Positions 32,911 through 42,072 of a DNA stretch of 64,000 nt are shown here, in pieces. The position numbers and the translations under genes are program-made. Below the pieces are notes generated by a model. It saw only the letters and a list, made by a program, of their open reading frames with translations. It searched no databases and was not told the origin of the DNA. Position 1 is the first letter of the stretch; each line of letters opens with the position of its first letter. The DNA comes from CALBPI01 sp039821605. GTDB lineage: Bacteria; Pseudomonadota; Gammaproteobacteria; Steroidobacterales; Woeseiaceae. The DNA lies in the NCBI GenBank assembly GCA_039821605.1, contig JBCBNV010000002.1, positions 496,001 to 560,000 on the forward strand, given 5' to 3'.

Positions 32911-33231
32911 ATGGATATCAACGAACGTATCAAGGGTCAGCTCGACGCCCACCCCGTCCTGATCTACATCAAGGGCACACCCGATTTTCCGCAGTGCGGC
33001 TTCTCGTCGCAGGCGGTGGCGGCGCTCAAGGCCTGCGGCACGGCGTTCGCCTACTTCAACATCTTCGACGACGAGGAGGTCCGCCAGGGTCTCAAGTCTT
33101 ACTCGAACTGGCCCACGTTTCCGCAGCTCTACGTCAACGGTGAGCTCATCGGTGGCGCCGATATCGTGATCGAGATGTACAAGAGTGGTGAGCTTAAGCC
33201 GCTGCTTGAGGAAGCGACGGCGCCAGCCTAG
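32911..33231 (+). CDS. grxD: Monothiol glutaredoxin
   Basis: A 106-residue monothiol glutaredoxin of the Grx4 type. It has the active site CGFS (QCGFSSQAV) preceded by KGTPDFP, then the glutathione-binding WPTFPQLYVNGELIGGADI. Such proteins carry a glutathione-ligated [2Fe-2S] cluster and pass it to target proteins. The ATG at 32911 (MDINERIKGQ) matches the family start and follows ACAGGACA. It is convergent with rnt, 3 bases apart. Confidence 0.95.
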   Translation: MDINERIKGQLDAHPVLIYIKGTPDFPQCGFSSQAVAALKACGTAFAYFNIFDDEEVRQGLKSYSNWPTFPQLYVNGELIGGADIVIEMYKSGELKPLLEEATAPA

Positions 33232-33234
33232 TCG

Positions 33235-33864
33235 CTAACGCCCGTCTTCGGCGGGCGCGCGGTCGATCACGGCCCGGTATACGGGCTCGAACCGATTCAC
33301 GATGCCACAGAACAGGTCTGCGGTGCGTTCCGCATCGTAGGCGGCTGAGTGTGCCTGCGATTCATCCCATTCGATGGCCGCCATCTGCACGGCCCGCGAC
33401 AGCACCGTCTGCCCGTAAGCGACCCCGCCGAGTGTGGCGGTGTCGAAGCACGAAAACGGATGAAACGGGTTGCGCTTGATGCCCACGCGGGCCACGGCGG
33501 CATTGAGAAAGCTCAGGTCGAAGAAGGCGTTGTGCCCGACGAGCACGGCGCGCGTGCACTCATGTGCCTTGACGGCCGCGCGGACTTCCCGAAAGACGCG
33601 CTGCAGCGCATCGCGCTCGTCGATGGCGGGCCGCAGCGGGTGGTCCGGGTCAATGCCGTTCACGGCCAGCGAGGCGGGCTCCAGGTTGGCACCCGGAAAG
33701 GGCTTGACGTGGTAGCGCCAGGTCTCGTTGCGCGTAAGCTGCCCGTCGTCATCGAACTGCACACTGACGGCCGCGATCTCGAGCAGCGCGTCGGTGGCTG
33801 CATTGAAGCCGCCCGTTTCGACGTCAACGATGACGGGCAGGAAGCCCCTGAAGCGGTCGCGCAT
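33235..33864 (-). CDS. rnt: Ribonuclease T
   Basis: A 209-residue DEDDh 3'-5' exonuclease that trims the 3' ends of tRNAs and other stable RNAs. Visible metal ligands: DVETGG (Exo I) near residue 14, GHNAFFD (Exo II) near 117, and HSAAYDAERT (Exo III) near 174. The basic stretch around RNPFHPFSCFDTATLGG is characteristic of RNase T rather than DNA polymerase III epsilon. The ATG at 33864 gives MRDRFRGFLPVIVD and excludes an unsupported upstream extension. It lies 23 bases downstream of the M17 peptidase gene on the same strand. Confidence 0.92.
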   Translation of the reverse strand: MRDRFRGFLPVIVDVETGGFNAATDALLEIAAVSVQFDDDGQLTRNETWRYHVKPFPGANLEPASLAVNGIDPDHPLRPAIDERDALQRVFREVRAAVKAHECTRAVLVGHNAFFDLSFLNAAVARVGIKRNPFHPFSCFDTATLGGVAYGQTVLSRAVQMAAIEWDESQAHSAAYDAERTADLFCGIVNRFEPVYRAVIDRAPAEDGR

Positions 33865-33887
33865 GGCGATGGGTGTCAAAGACGCGC

Positions 33888-35405
33888 TCAAGCTTTGGGC
33901 GCGGCCGTGACCTCCCGCAGGTGGCGCCTGAGCAGCTCGGTGGCGTAGCGCACACCGAAGCCCGTGATGTCTGTGGGCGCGGCACCCAGGCCGCCTTTGT
34001 GTTCGCAAGCAGACAGGTCGAGGTGCACCCAGGGAACGTCGGGCGGCACGAATTCATTCAGGAATGTGGCCGCGAGGATGTGGTCGCCGCCGCCTCCCGG
34101 TGCGCACTGCTTGATGTCGGCCGTCTCGCTGTCGAGCGACTCGATGAAGGCCGCGCCGATCGGGAACGGCCACACGCGTTCACCGCTGTCGGCGCCCGCC
34201 GACTTCAGCGTGGGGTGCAATGCAGGACGGTTGGTGAAGATGGCGCCGTAGCGTGTGGTCACGGCATTGATGGCTGCGCCCGTCAGCGTCGCGAAATCGA
34301 GGATGCAGTCGGGCTTGGCGCGACCGGCGAGGGTTAGCGTGTCCGCCAGCACCATGCGCCCTTCGGCGTCGGTGTGGATGGTCTGGATCGTCTTGCCGTT
34401 GAGCGCCGTCACGACATCCTGAGGCTTGTAGGCCTGGGGGCCCGTCCGGTTCTCGGTGATGCCAAGCCAGGTGTCGATGTCCCAGGCCACGCCCAGTTCC
34501 GAGAGCGTTGCGAGTGTGGCTATGGCCACAGCGCTGCCGCCCATGTCCACGTGCATGCCCAGCATGCCCTCGAACGGCTTCAGATTGGTGCCGCCCGTAT
34601 CGAAGATGATGCCTTTACCGACGAGGGCGACCTTGGGTCGCTTCTTGCCGCCCGCCTTCGGGCGGTAGCGCAGCTCGACGATGCCCGCGTCGGCGGTCTC
34701 ATTGCCTTGCGCCACGGCCGTGAAGGCGCCGGCGCCGCGGCGCTTGAGCGTGGCGGCCGAGTGGTAGCGGTACTGCCAGCGATGCTGTTTGGCCAGCGCT
34801 TCGGCGACGGCACGGTAGCCCAGCGCGTCAAGCTTGTTGGGCGGCATCGCCGTGAGCCAACGGGCGAGGCAGTTGCCGCGGGCCGTGGCTTTCGTCGCCG
34901 CCAGGTTCGTCTTTCCGGGCTCGAACACCGTGATGGTCAGCGGCGCGCGGCGCTTGGGCTGCTTGCCGAACTTGGGCATGCGAAAGTCCGCAAGCATCAA
35001 TGCCGTGACCATCGACGAGACGGCGGCCGCGTGTTCCTGGAGCGAGTCGCGGTCCACCACCACGGCGACGGAGCGGGCGCTGGCACTGGCCAGAGCCTTG
35101 ACGGTCTTTCGACACGCGGTGTCGCGCTCGAATGTCGCCGAATTGCGGTCGATACGACAGGCCGCGAGCGGGGTGGCGGGTGCGCCCGGGACGGCGGCGA
35201 CGACCAGGGTGGCGTCGCCCGTGCGCGCGGCAACGGCCGCGAGCGCATCGGCGCCGGGCACCCCGAGATCGGTGAGCTTGCCGCGTCGCTGGTGCAGCAC
35301 GATCACGGCGTCGAAGCGGGTCAGTCGGCGAGCGTCAGGCTGGGTGCGCGAGCTCGTCAGTTTGGGGTCCGGAAGCTTCGGCAGCAGGGCCTTGGTATCG
35401 GACAC
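33888..35405 (-). CDS. M17-family leucyl aminopeptidase
   Basis: A 505-residue cytosolic leucine aminopeptidase-like enzyme. The catalytic C-terminal half has GKGIIFDTGG (metal-binding Lys and Asp), GMHVDMGG and the signature HTDAEGRMVLAD. The canonical first residue is Asn (NTDAEGRL); here it is His, which is unusual but not in a metal ligand. The N-terminal domain is weakly conserved. The GTG at 35405 has GGGAG 6 bases upstream and is preferred to a TTG at 35420. It is divergent from aceE. Distinct from classic PepA in its N-terminus, so no symbol is given. Confidence 0.87.
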   Translation of the reverse strand: MSDTKALLPKLPDPKLTSSRTQPDARRLTRFDAVIVLHQRRGKLTDLGVPGADALAAVAARTGDATLVVAAVPGAPATPLAACRIDRNSATFERDTACRKTVKALASASARSVAVVVDRDSLQEHAAAVSSMVTALMLADFRMPKFGKQPKRRAPLTITVFEPGKTNLAATKATARGNCLARWLTAMPPNKLDALGYRAVAEALAKQHRWQYRYHSAATLKRRGAGAFTAVAQGNETADAGIVELRYRPKAGGKKRPKVALVGKGIIFDTGGTNLKPFEGMLGMHVDMGGSAVAIATLATLSELGVAWDIDTWLGITENRTGPQAYKPQDVVTALNGKTIQTIHTDAEGRMVLADTLTLAGRAKPDCILDFATLTGAAINAVTTRYGAIFTNRPALHPTLKSAGADSGERVWPFPIGAAFIESLDSETADIKQCAPGGGGDHILAATFLNEFVPPDVPWVHLDLSACEHKGGLGAAPTDITGFGVRYATELLRRHLREVTAAPKA

Positions 35406-35456
35406 TAGTTTCTCCCGCAACGTGACGCGTCATCGTAGCAGCAGCGCGCGCTCAGG

Positions 35457-35462
35457 TATAAT
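35457..35462 (+). promoter_or_regulatory. -10 box of aceE promoter
   Basis: A perfect TATAAT 33 bases before the aceE ATG. The -35 position (CGTAGC) is poor, which may mean activator or repressor control of the pdh operon. Confidence 0.55.
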
Positions 35463-35495
35463 CGCGGCTTCGTTTGGGACGGCGGAAAAAGAACA

Positions 35496-38162
35496 ATGGC
35501 GGAACACAGCCGCTTCGATGACGCGGATCCGATTGAGACCCGCGAATGGCTCGAGTCAATCGACTCGGTGCTCAAGACGGAAGGCCCGGAGCGGGCCCAT
35601 TTCCTGCTCGACAAGATGATCGACTTTGCGCGGCGTTCGGGGGCGTATTTGCCCTACAGTCCGAACACGGCGTACCTCAATACGATCTCTGTTGGCCAGC
35701 AGCCCGAGTACCCCGGGGATCGTTCGATTGAACGGCGACTGGAGTCTTACCTGCGCTGGAACGCCATGGCCATGGTCGTGCAGGCGAACCGCGAGAACTC
35801 GGAGTACGGTGGCCACATCGCGTCGTACGCGTCGTCGGCCACGCTCTACGAAGTGGGCTTTAACCACTTCTGGCGCGGCAACACCGAAGAACAGGACGGT
35901 GACCTCGTGTTTATCCAGGGTCATTCGTCGCCGGGTATCTACGCGCGCGCCTACCTCGAGGGTCGTCTGAGCGAAGACCAACTGAACCGCTTCCGGATGG
36001 AAGTCGGCGGCGGCGGTCTGAGCAGCTACCCGCACCCGTGGCTCATGCCCGAGTTCTGGCAGTTCCCGACCGTCTCGATGGGCCTCGGCCCGATGATGGC
36101 GATCTACCAGGCGCGCTTCATGCGCTACCTCGAAAACCGCGAGCTCATTCCGCCGACGGACCGCAAGGTGTGGTGCTTCTTGGGCGACGGTGAAACCGAC
36201 GAACCCGAATCGCTGGGCGCGATCACGATGCCGGTGCGTGAAGGGCTCGATAATCTCGTGTTCGTCATCAACTGCAACCTGCAGCGACTCGACGGTCCCG
36301 TGCGCGGCAACGGCAAGATCATTCAGGAACTGGAGGCGGCCTTCGGTGGCGCGGGCTGGAACGTGCTCAAGGTCGTCTGGGGATCGCGCTGGGATCCGCT
36401 GCTCGCGCGCGACACGGAGGGCCTGCTGCGCCGCGTGATGGAGGAAACGGTCGACGGCGAATACCAGAACTTCAAGAACAAGGGCGGCGCCTACACGCGC
36501 GAGAATTTCTTTGGCAAGTTCGAAGAACTCAAGGCGCTCGTCGCCAACATGTCCGACGAAGACATCTGGCGCCTGAACCGCGGCGGCCACGACCCGATCA
36601 AGGTTTACTCGGCTTACGAGAAGGCCGTGAATCACAAGGGTCAGCCCACCGTGATCCTCGCCAAGACGGTCAAGGGCTTCGGCCTGGGCGAGGCGGGCGG
36701 CGAGGGTGCGAACATCACGCACCAACAGAAAAAGCTTGATACCGAGGCGCTGCGGGAGTTCCGCGACCGCTTCAACATCCCCGTGTCGGACGCCGAACTC
36801 GAAGACGTGCCTTACTGCCGTCCCGAAAAGGGCAGCATCGAGATGGAATACCTCATGGACCGGCGCGCGAAGCTCGGCGGCTCACTGCCGCGGCGTCGTG
36901 TCGAAGCGCCCAAGCTCGAGGTGCCGTCGCTGGCTGTGTTCAAGACGCAGGTACAGGGCTCGGGCGAACGCGAGCAGTCCACGACGATGGCGTTCGTACG
37001 CATGCTGACGACGCTGGTCAAGGACAAGAAGATCGGCAAGTACATCGTGCCGATCGTGCCGGACGAGGCGCGCACCTTCGGTATGGAGGGCATGTTCCGC
37101 CAGATCGGCATCTACTCCTCGAAGGGCCAGCTCTACACGCCCCAGGACGCTGACCAGCTCATGTTCTACAAGGAGGACAAGAAGGGTCAGATCCTCGAGG
37201 AAGGCATCAACGAAGGCGGCGCGTTCTGCTCGTGGCTCGCGGCGGGGACGTCGTACTCGAACCACGGCCTGCCCATGATCCCGTTCTACATCTACTACTC
37301 GATGTTCGGGTTCCAGCGCATCGGCGACTTCATCTGGGCCGGTGGCGACATGCAGGCGCGGGGCTTCATGATCGGCGGCACGGCCGGGCGCACGACGCTG
37401 TCCGGCGAGGGCCTGCAACACCAGGATGGTCACTCGCACGTGCTCATGTCGACGGTGCCCAACTGCCGCGCCTACGACCCGGCCTACGCCTACGAGCTTG
37501 CCGTGATCATCCAGGACGGTCTGCGGCGCATGTTTGCCGAGCAGGAAAACGTCTTCTACTACATCACCACGATGAACGAGAACTACGTGCAGCCCGAGAT
37601 GCCCGAGGGTGTGCACGAAGGCATTCTCAATGGCATCTATCCACTGCGCAAAGGCGTCAATGGCAAGGTGCGTGCGCAGCTGTTCGGCAGCGGCACAATC
37701 CTGCGCGAAGTGCTTGCCGCAGCCGAGATGCTCGAGGCTGACTTCCGTATCCCGGCAGATGTCTGGAGCGTGACGAGCTACAACGAGTTGCGTCGCGAGT
37801 GTCTGGAGGTCGAGCGCTGGAATCAGCTCCATCCCGACGAGGCGCCGCGCAAGAGCTACCTCGACACGGCCCTGGCCGGTCGCAGTGGCCCGTTCGTTGC
37901 CGCCACCGACTACATGAAGATCGTGCCCGACCAGATCCAGCGCTGGATTCCGGGTTCCTTTATCTCACTGGGCACCGACGGCTTCGGGCGCAGTGACTCG
38001 CGCAAGGCGTTGCGCGAGTTCTTCGAAGTCGATCGGCGCTACATCGTGGTCACGACGCTCAAGGCGCTGGCTGACGAAGGCGCGCTCGACCAGTCGACGG
38101 TGGCCGAGGCCATCGAGAAGTACGGCATCGACCCGGATCGTCCCGATCCGGTGACGTTGTAG
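35496..38162 (+). CDS. aceE: Pyruvate dehydrogenase E1 component (homodimeric)
   Basis: An 888-residue thiamine-diphosphate-dependent E1 subunit of the homodimeric type, which decarboxylates pyruvate and acetylates the lipoyl groups of E2. Present are GHSSPGIYARAYLEGR, the ThDP motif GDGETDEPES ending with INCNLQRLDGPV, and the C-terminal NYVQPEMPEGV and SFISLGTDGFGRSD. Length equals the Escherichia coli enzyme (887). A ribosome site AAAGAA precedes the ATG. It is the first gene of aceE-aceF-lpdA; no pdhR-like gene lies upstream, where an aminopeptidase gene diverges instead. Confidence 0.97.
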   Translation: MAEHSRFDDADPIETREWLESIDSVLKTEGPERAHFLLDKMIDFARRSGAYLPYSPNTAYLNTISVGQQPEYPGDRSIERRLESYLRWNAMAMVVQANRENSEYGGHIASYASSATLYEVGFNHFWRGNTEEQDGDLVFIQGHSSPGIYARAYLEGRLSEDQLNRFRMEVGGGGLSSYPHPWLMPEFWQFPTVSMGLGPMMAIYQARFMRYLENRELIPPTDRKVWCFLGDGETDEPESLGAITMPVREGLDNLVFVINCNLQRLDGPVRGNGKIIQELEAAFGGAGWNVLKVVWGSRWDPLLARDTEGLLRRVMEETVDGEYQNFKNKGGAYTRENFFGKFEELKALVANMSDEDIWRLNRGGHDPIKVYSAYEKAVNHKGQPTVILAKTVKGFGLGEAGGEGANITHQQKKLDTEALREFRDRFNIPVSDAELEDVPYCRPEKGSIEMEYLMDRRAKLGGSLPRRRVEAPKLEVPSLAVFKTQVQGSGEREQSTTMAFVRMLTTLVKDKKIGKYIVPIVPDEARTFGMEGMFRQIGIYSSKGQLYTPQDADQLMFYKEDKKGQILEEGINEGGAFCSWLAAGTSYSNHGLPMIPFYIYYSMFGFQRIGDFIWAGGDMQARGFMIGGTAGRTTLSGEGLQHQDGHSHVLMSTVPNCRAYDPAYAYELAVIIQDGLRRMFAEQENVFYYITTMNENYVQPEMPEGVHEGILNGIYPLRKGVNGKVRAQLFGSGTILREVLAAAEMLEADFRIPADVWSVTSYNELRRECLEVERWNQLHPDEAPRKSYLDTALAGRSGPFVAATDYMKIVPDQIQRWIPGSFISLGTDGFGRSDSRKALREFFEVDRRYIVVTTLKALADEGALDQSTVAEAIEKYGIDPDRPDPVTL

Positions 38163-38175
38163 GTGGGGCGCGGAC

Positions 38176-39828
38176 ATGACGGACACGATTGAAATTCGCG
38201 TACCCGACATCGGCGACTTCGACGACGTCGAAGTCATTGAGGTGCTCGTTGCCGCCGGCGATACGGTCGAGGTCGAGGACGGCATCATCACACTGGAGAC
38301 CGACAAGGCGTCCATGGATGTGCCGGCCGAACAGGGCGGCGAGATCGTCGAGCTCAAGGTCGGCGTCGGCGACAAGGTCAGCGAAGGCACCGTCATCGCA
38401 ACGATGCGCGCGGCCGGCGGTGCTGCAGAGGTGGCGCCCGAGCCTGAGCCTGCGGCGGAATCCGCGCCGGAGCCAGCGGCCGAACCTGAGCCCGAATCGC
38501 CGGCGGCTGCCGCGGCCGCCTCTGAACCGGTGGTTGTGGTCGTGCCTGACATTGGAGACTTCGACGCGGTCGATGTGATCGAGGTCGAGGTCAGTGTTGG
38601 CGACGACATCGATGTGGATGACCCGCTGATCACACTCGAGACCGACAAGGCGTCGATGGATGTGCCCTCGACGCACGCCGGCAAGGTCGAGGAAGTCCTC
38701 GTCAACGTCGGGGACCAGGTCAAGGAAGGCGCGCCCATCGTGCGGCTCGCGGGCGGTACGGCCGTTGCAGCCGCCGCGGACAAACCGGCGACGGCACCTG
38801 CCAGTACGCCTGCGCCGGCAGCGGCGCCCGAACCCAAGCCTGCGCCCGCACCGGCACCAGCGCCCGAAGCCAAACCCGCTGCGGCATCGACGGGCGCCAT
38901 CGACGAGGCCGGCTTCTCGAAAGCGCACGCCAGCCCCTCGGTGCGTCGTCTCGCGCGCGAGCTCGGCGTCGACCTCGGGCGCGTCAAAGGCACGGGTCGC
39001 AAAGGCCGTATCGTCGCTGACGACGTCAAGGGCTGGGTCAAGCAGGCTCTCAAGGGCGGTGCGGCGCCGGCGGCCGGCGGGGGTGCATTGCCGGCAACGC
39101 CCAAGGTCGACTTCACGCGTTACGGTGAGGTCGCAGAGCAGCCGCTCACGCGCATCCAGAAGATCTCGGGCCCGCGCCTGCAGGCGAGCTGGATCAATCT
39201 GCCGCACGTCACACAGCACGACCTCGCCGACATCACGGATATGGAAGCGCGTCGCAAGACGCTCAAGACCAAGGCGGCCGAGCGCGGCATCAAGCTCACG
39301 CCGCTCGCCTTCGTCATGCGCGCCGTTGTGCAGGCGCTGGCCGAGCACCCGAAGCTCAATTCGTCACTCAACGCGGCTGGCGACGGGCTCGTCATGAAGC
39401 AGTACTGCCACATCGGCTTTGCCGCGGACACCGACGATGGTCTCGTCGTACCCGTGATTCATGACGCCGACAAGAAAGACGTCTACGAGCTTGCGGACGC
39501 ACTTGCCGAGCTGTCGGCCAAGGCCCGCGACGGCAAGCTCACGGCCAAGGAGATGCAGGGCGCGAGCTTCACCATCTCGAGCCTGGGTGGCATCGGCGGC
39601 ACGGCGTTTACGCCCATCGTCAATGCGCCCGAGGTGGCCATCCTCGGTGTTTCGCGTCACAGCATGCAGCCCGTCTGGGACGGCGAGCAGTTCCAGCCGC
39701 GCCTGATGCTGCCGTTGTCGTTGTCCTACGACCACCGCGTCATCGACGGCGCGCTGGCCGTGCGCTTCACGACTTACCTGGGACAGTGCCTGTCGGATGT
39801 CGACGGGCTCATGCAGGCGATTCCTTAA
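38176..39828 (+). CDS. aceF: Dihydrolipoamide acetyltransferase (E2) with two lipoyl domains
   Basis: A 550-residue E2 core of pyruvate dehydrogenase. Two lipoyl domains each carry ETDKASMDVP with the lipoylated Lys (near residues 42 and 158). They are joined by Ala/Pro/Glu-rich linkers, followed by a peripheral-subunit-binding domain (ASPSVRRLARELGVDL, about residue 255) and the catalytic domain ending with DHRVIDGA (active His and Asp) near the C-terminus. It starts 13 bases after aceE with GTGGGG upstream. The Escherichia coli protein has three lipoyl domains; two is common in other proteobacteria. Confidence 0.96.
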   Translation: MTDTIEIRVPDIGDFDDVEVIEVLVAAGDTVEVEDGIITLETDKASMDVPAEQGGEIVELKVGVGDKVSEGTVIATMRAAGGAAEVAPEPEPAAESAPEPAAEPEPESPAAAAAASEPVVVVVPDIGDFDAVDVIEVEVSVGDDIDVDDPLITLETDKASMDVPSTHAGKVEEVLVNVGDQVKEGAPIVRLAGGTAVAAAADKPATAPASTPAPAAAPEPKPAPAPAPAPEAKPAAASTGAIDEAGFSKAHASPSVRRLARELGVDLGRVKGTGRKGRIVADDVKGWVKQALKGGAAPAAGGGALPATPKVDFTRYGEVAEQPLTRIQKISGPRLQASWINLPHVTQHDLADITDMEARRKTLKTKAAERGIKLTPLAFVMRAVVQALAEHPKLNSSLNAAGDGLVMKQYCHIGFAADTDDGLVVPVIHDADKKDVYELADALAELSAKARDGKLTAKEMQGASFTISSLGGIGGTAFTPIVNAPEVAILGVSRHSMQPVWDGEQFQPRLMLPLSLSYDHRVIDGALAVRFTTYLGQCLSDVDGLMQAIP

Positions 39829-39850
39829 TCGACTCACGCAGGACACGCTC

Positions 39851-41266
39851 ATGACTTACGACCTTCTCGTGCTCGGTTCCGGCCCGGGCGGCTACACGGC
39901 GGCGTTTCGCGCTGCCGACCTCGGACTCAACGTTGCGCTTGTTGAGCGCTGGCCGACACTGGGCGGCGTTTGCCTCAACGTGGGCTGCATCCCGTCGAAG
40001 GCCCTGCTGCACGCGGCCAAGGTCATCGATGAGGCCGAAGACATGGGTCATCACGGCATCACATTCGGCAAACCCGAGATCGATGCGGGCAAGGTCAACG
40101 GCTGGAAGCAGGGCGTTGTGGACCGTCTCGTGGGTGGCATCGCCGGCCTCGCCAAGCAGCGCAAGGTCACGGTGCTTCACGGTACGGGCAGCTTCGCGGG
40201 CCCGAATACGATGGCCATTGAGCACGAAGGCGAAACTCAGCAGGTCGAGTTCAAACAGTGCGTCATCGCGGCGGGGTCTGAACCTATTGCGTTGCCGGGC
40301 TTGCCCGATGATCCGCGCATCGTCGATTCGACGGGTGCCCTCGAGCTGGATCCGCTGCCCGAGAGCCTGCTCGTCGTCGGTGGCGGCATCATCGGTCTCG
40401 AGCTGGGGTCGGTCTACGCCACGATGGGTGTGCCGGTCACCGTGGTCGAGCTTACGGGTCAGCTCATGCCGGGTGCTGATCTCGACCTCGTCAAGCCGCT
40501 GCAAAAGCGTCTCGAGGCGCGCTTTGAGGCCATTCGCCTGAATACGAAGATGGCTGGCATGACAGCCAGCGACGCGGGTATCGAAGTCAGTTTCGAGACG
40601 GCCGACGGCAACACCGACACGGCCACGTTTGGTCGCGTGCTCGTGGCCGTGGGTCGCAAACCCAACGGCAAGGTCATCAACGCCGAGGCCGCGGGTGTGG
40701 CCGTCGACGAGCGCGGCTTCATCAACGTCGACAAGCAGATGCGCACCAATGTGCCGCACATCTTTGCGATCGGTGACATCGTGGGCCAGCCCATGCTTGC
40801 GCACAAGGCCACACACGAAGCCAAGGTGGCCGCCGAAGTTGCCGCCGGACACAAGGTCGCGTTTGATGCGCGCGTCATTCCTTCGGTGGCGTACACCGAT
40901 CCGGAGGTCGCATGGGTTGGCCTGACGGAGACCGAGGCCAAGGCGCAGGGCATCAAGGTCGAGAAGGGTCGCTTCCCCTGGGCCGCCAGCGGCCGCTCAC
41001 TGGCCATGGGCCGCGATGAGGGCTTCACGAAAATCCTCTTCGACCCCGACACGGGGCGTGTGCTCGGCGGTGGCATCGTTGGCACGAGCGCCGGTGACCT
41101 GGTAACGGAGATCGGCATGGCCATCGAGATGGATGCGGACGCCGCCGACATCGGCCTGACGATTCACGCGCACCCGACGCTGTCGGAAACCGTGGCCATG
41201 GCGGCCGAGGCCTTCGAAGGCACGCTGACGGACCTCTACATACCGAAAAAGAAAAAGCGCGCGTAG
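39851..41266 (+). CDS. lpdA: Dihydrolipoyl dehydrogenase (E3)
   Basis: A 471-residue FAD-dependent E3 that reoxidises dihydrolipoyl groups of E2 with NAD. It has the FAD dinucleotide motif LGSGPGGYTAAFRAADLG, the redox disulfide GGVCLNVGCIPSKA, the NAD-binding GGGIIGLELGSVYATMG and the C-terminal catalytic His in HAHPTLSE. The ATG at 39851 gives MTYDLLVLGSG, in the family register, and lies 22 bases after aceF. It is the last gene of the pdh operon; no terminator is visible before the convergent gene at 41285. Confidence 0.97.
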   Translation: MTYDLLVLGSGPGGYTAAFRAADLGLNVALVERWPTLGGVCLNVGCIPSKALLHAAKVIDEAEDMGHHGITFGKPEIDAGKVNGWKQGVVDRLVGGIAGLAKQRKVTVLHGTGSFAGPNTMAIEHEGETQQVEFKQCVIAAGSEPIALPGLPDDPRIVDSTGALELDPLPESLLVVGGGIIGLELGSVYATMGVPVTVVELTGQLMPGADLDLVKPLQKRLEARFEAIRLNTKMAGMTASDAGIEVSFETADGNTDTATFGRVLVAVGRKPNGKVINAEAAGVAVDERGFINVDKQMRTNVPHIFAIGDIVGQPMLAHKATHEAKVAAEVAAGHKVAFDARVIPSVAYTDPEVAWVGLTETEAKAQGIKVEKGRFPWAASGRSLAMGRDEGFTKILFDPDTGRVLGGGIVGTSAGDLVTEIGMAIEMDADAADIGLTIHAHPTLSETVAMAAEAFEGTLTDLYIPKKKKRA

Positions 41267-41284
41267 CAACCCCAGCGACGCGGC

Positions 41285-41839
41285 TTAACCTGCGGCCGCG
41301 TACGCCTGCTTGAGCCAGCGCTTGAGCTCGGCGTCGACGGACTTCGCGTCTTCCAGGCGCACCTTGTGGCTCGTCATGGCGTTGCCGGGTTCGAGGCGAC
41401 CGGTCACAGGCTCGCCCTTTAGCGCCAGCCCGAGATCGACGCGCGTCTGCGTTGCAGGCGTGATGAGCGCAAACTGCTTGTTGCGCCGCAGGCTTACACT
41501 GGTTTTTCGAGGCAGCACCTCGACGTCCTTGCCGAGCGACTTCGCGTACTTGACCACGGCATCGTGGATGGGCTTCAGGTGCGCCTTCTTGCCCGCGTAC
41601 TGCGCGGCGACGAGGTCGGTGTCCCCGACCTTGCCTGGGGTGACACCGCGCGCCTCTGAGGCAATGAGGTTGGCGAACCCGTGCGTGACCCCGTGCTCAG
41701 TCTTGAGAAACTTGACGATCTGACCGTGCTTCTCGAAGCCTTCAGCCTTGAGAATCCTGAGCCACTGCGCGAGCGTCTTGCCCGTCTTTTCGGGAATGTT
41801 GTTGAGCATCGTCTGGTGATGCTGTTCGAGTGTGGCCAT
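41285..41839 (-). CDS. DUF4287/DUF5655 domain protein
   Basis: A 184-residue cytoplasmic protein. The N-terminal half (HQTMLNNIPEKTGKTLAQW, KTEHGVTHGFANLIA) matches the DUF4287 type, and the C-terminal half (KKAHLKPIHDAVVKYAKSLG, VSLRRNKQFALI) the DUF5655 type found in predicted transport or nucleic-acid-related proteins. The biochemical role is not known. The ATG at 41839 was chosen because the longer upstream frame has no family similarity. Single gene, convergent with lpdA. Confidence 0.75.
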   Translation of the reverse strand: MATLEQHHQTMLNNIPEKTGKTLAQWLRILKAEGFEKHGQIVKFLKTEHGVTHGFANLIASEARGVTPGKVGDTDLVAAQYAGKKAHLKPIHDAVVKYAKSLGKDVEVLPRKTSVSLRRNKQFALITPATQTRVDLGLALKGEPVTGRLEPGNAMTSHKVRLEDAKSVDAELKRWLKQAYAAAG

Positions 41840-42072
41840 AGCCTGTCCCCACGTGGCGGGTCCCCACCCGCGTCGCGGACAGCATAACGCAGACGTCGCC
41901 GTGACCGCGTACGTCTGCCTGTGCCAGAATATAGTGGCTCGACGACATCCCGGATCGCTCCGAATTCCCCCCGGCACTGGGTCGTTCGTTGCGAATGATT
42001 CCGGGATGTCACCGTGCCTGCACCCGTATTCGACGAGCGTGCGACAGCCGATGCGCTGGCGTGGAGTTTTTA

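Noticed and set aside
35496..41266. 2-oxoglutarate dehydrogenase or acetoin dehydrogenase operon
   Set aside because: The first gene is the 888-residue homodimeric pyruvate E1 type, with no sucA-like or alpha/beta E1 genes.
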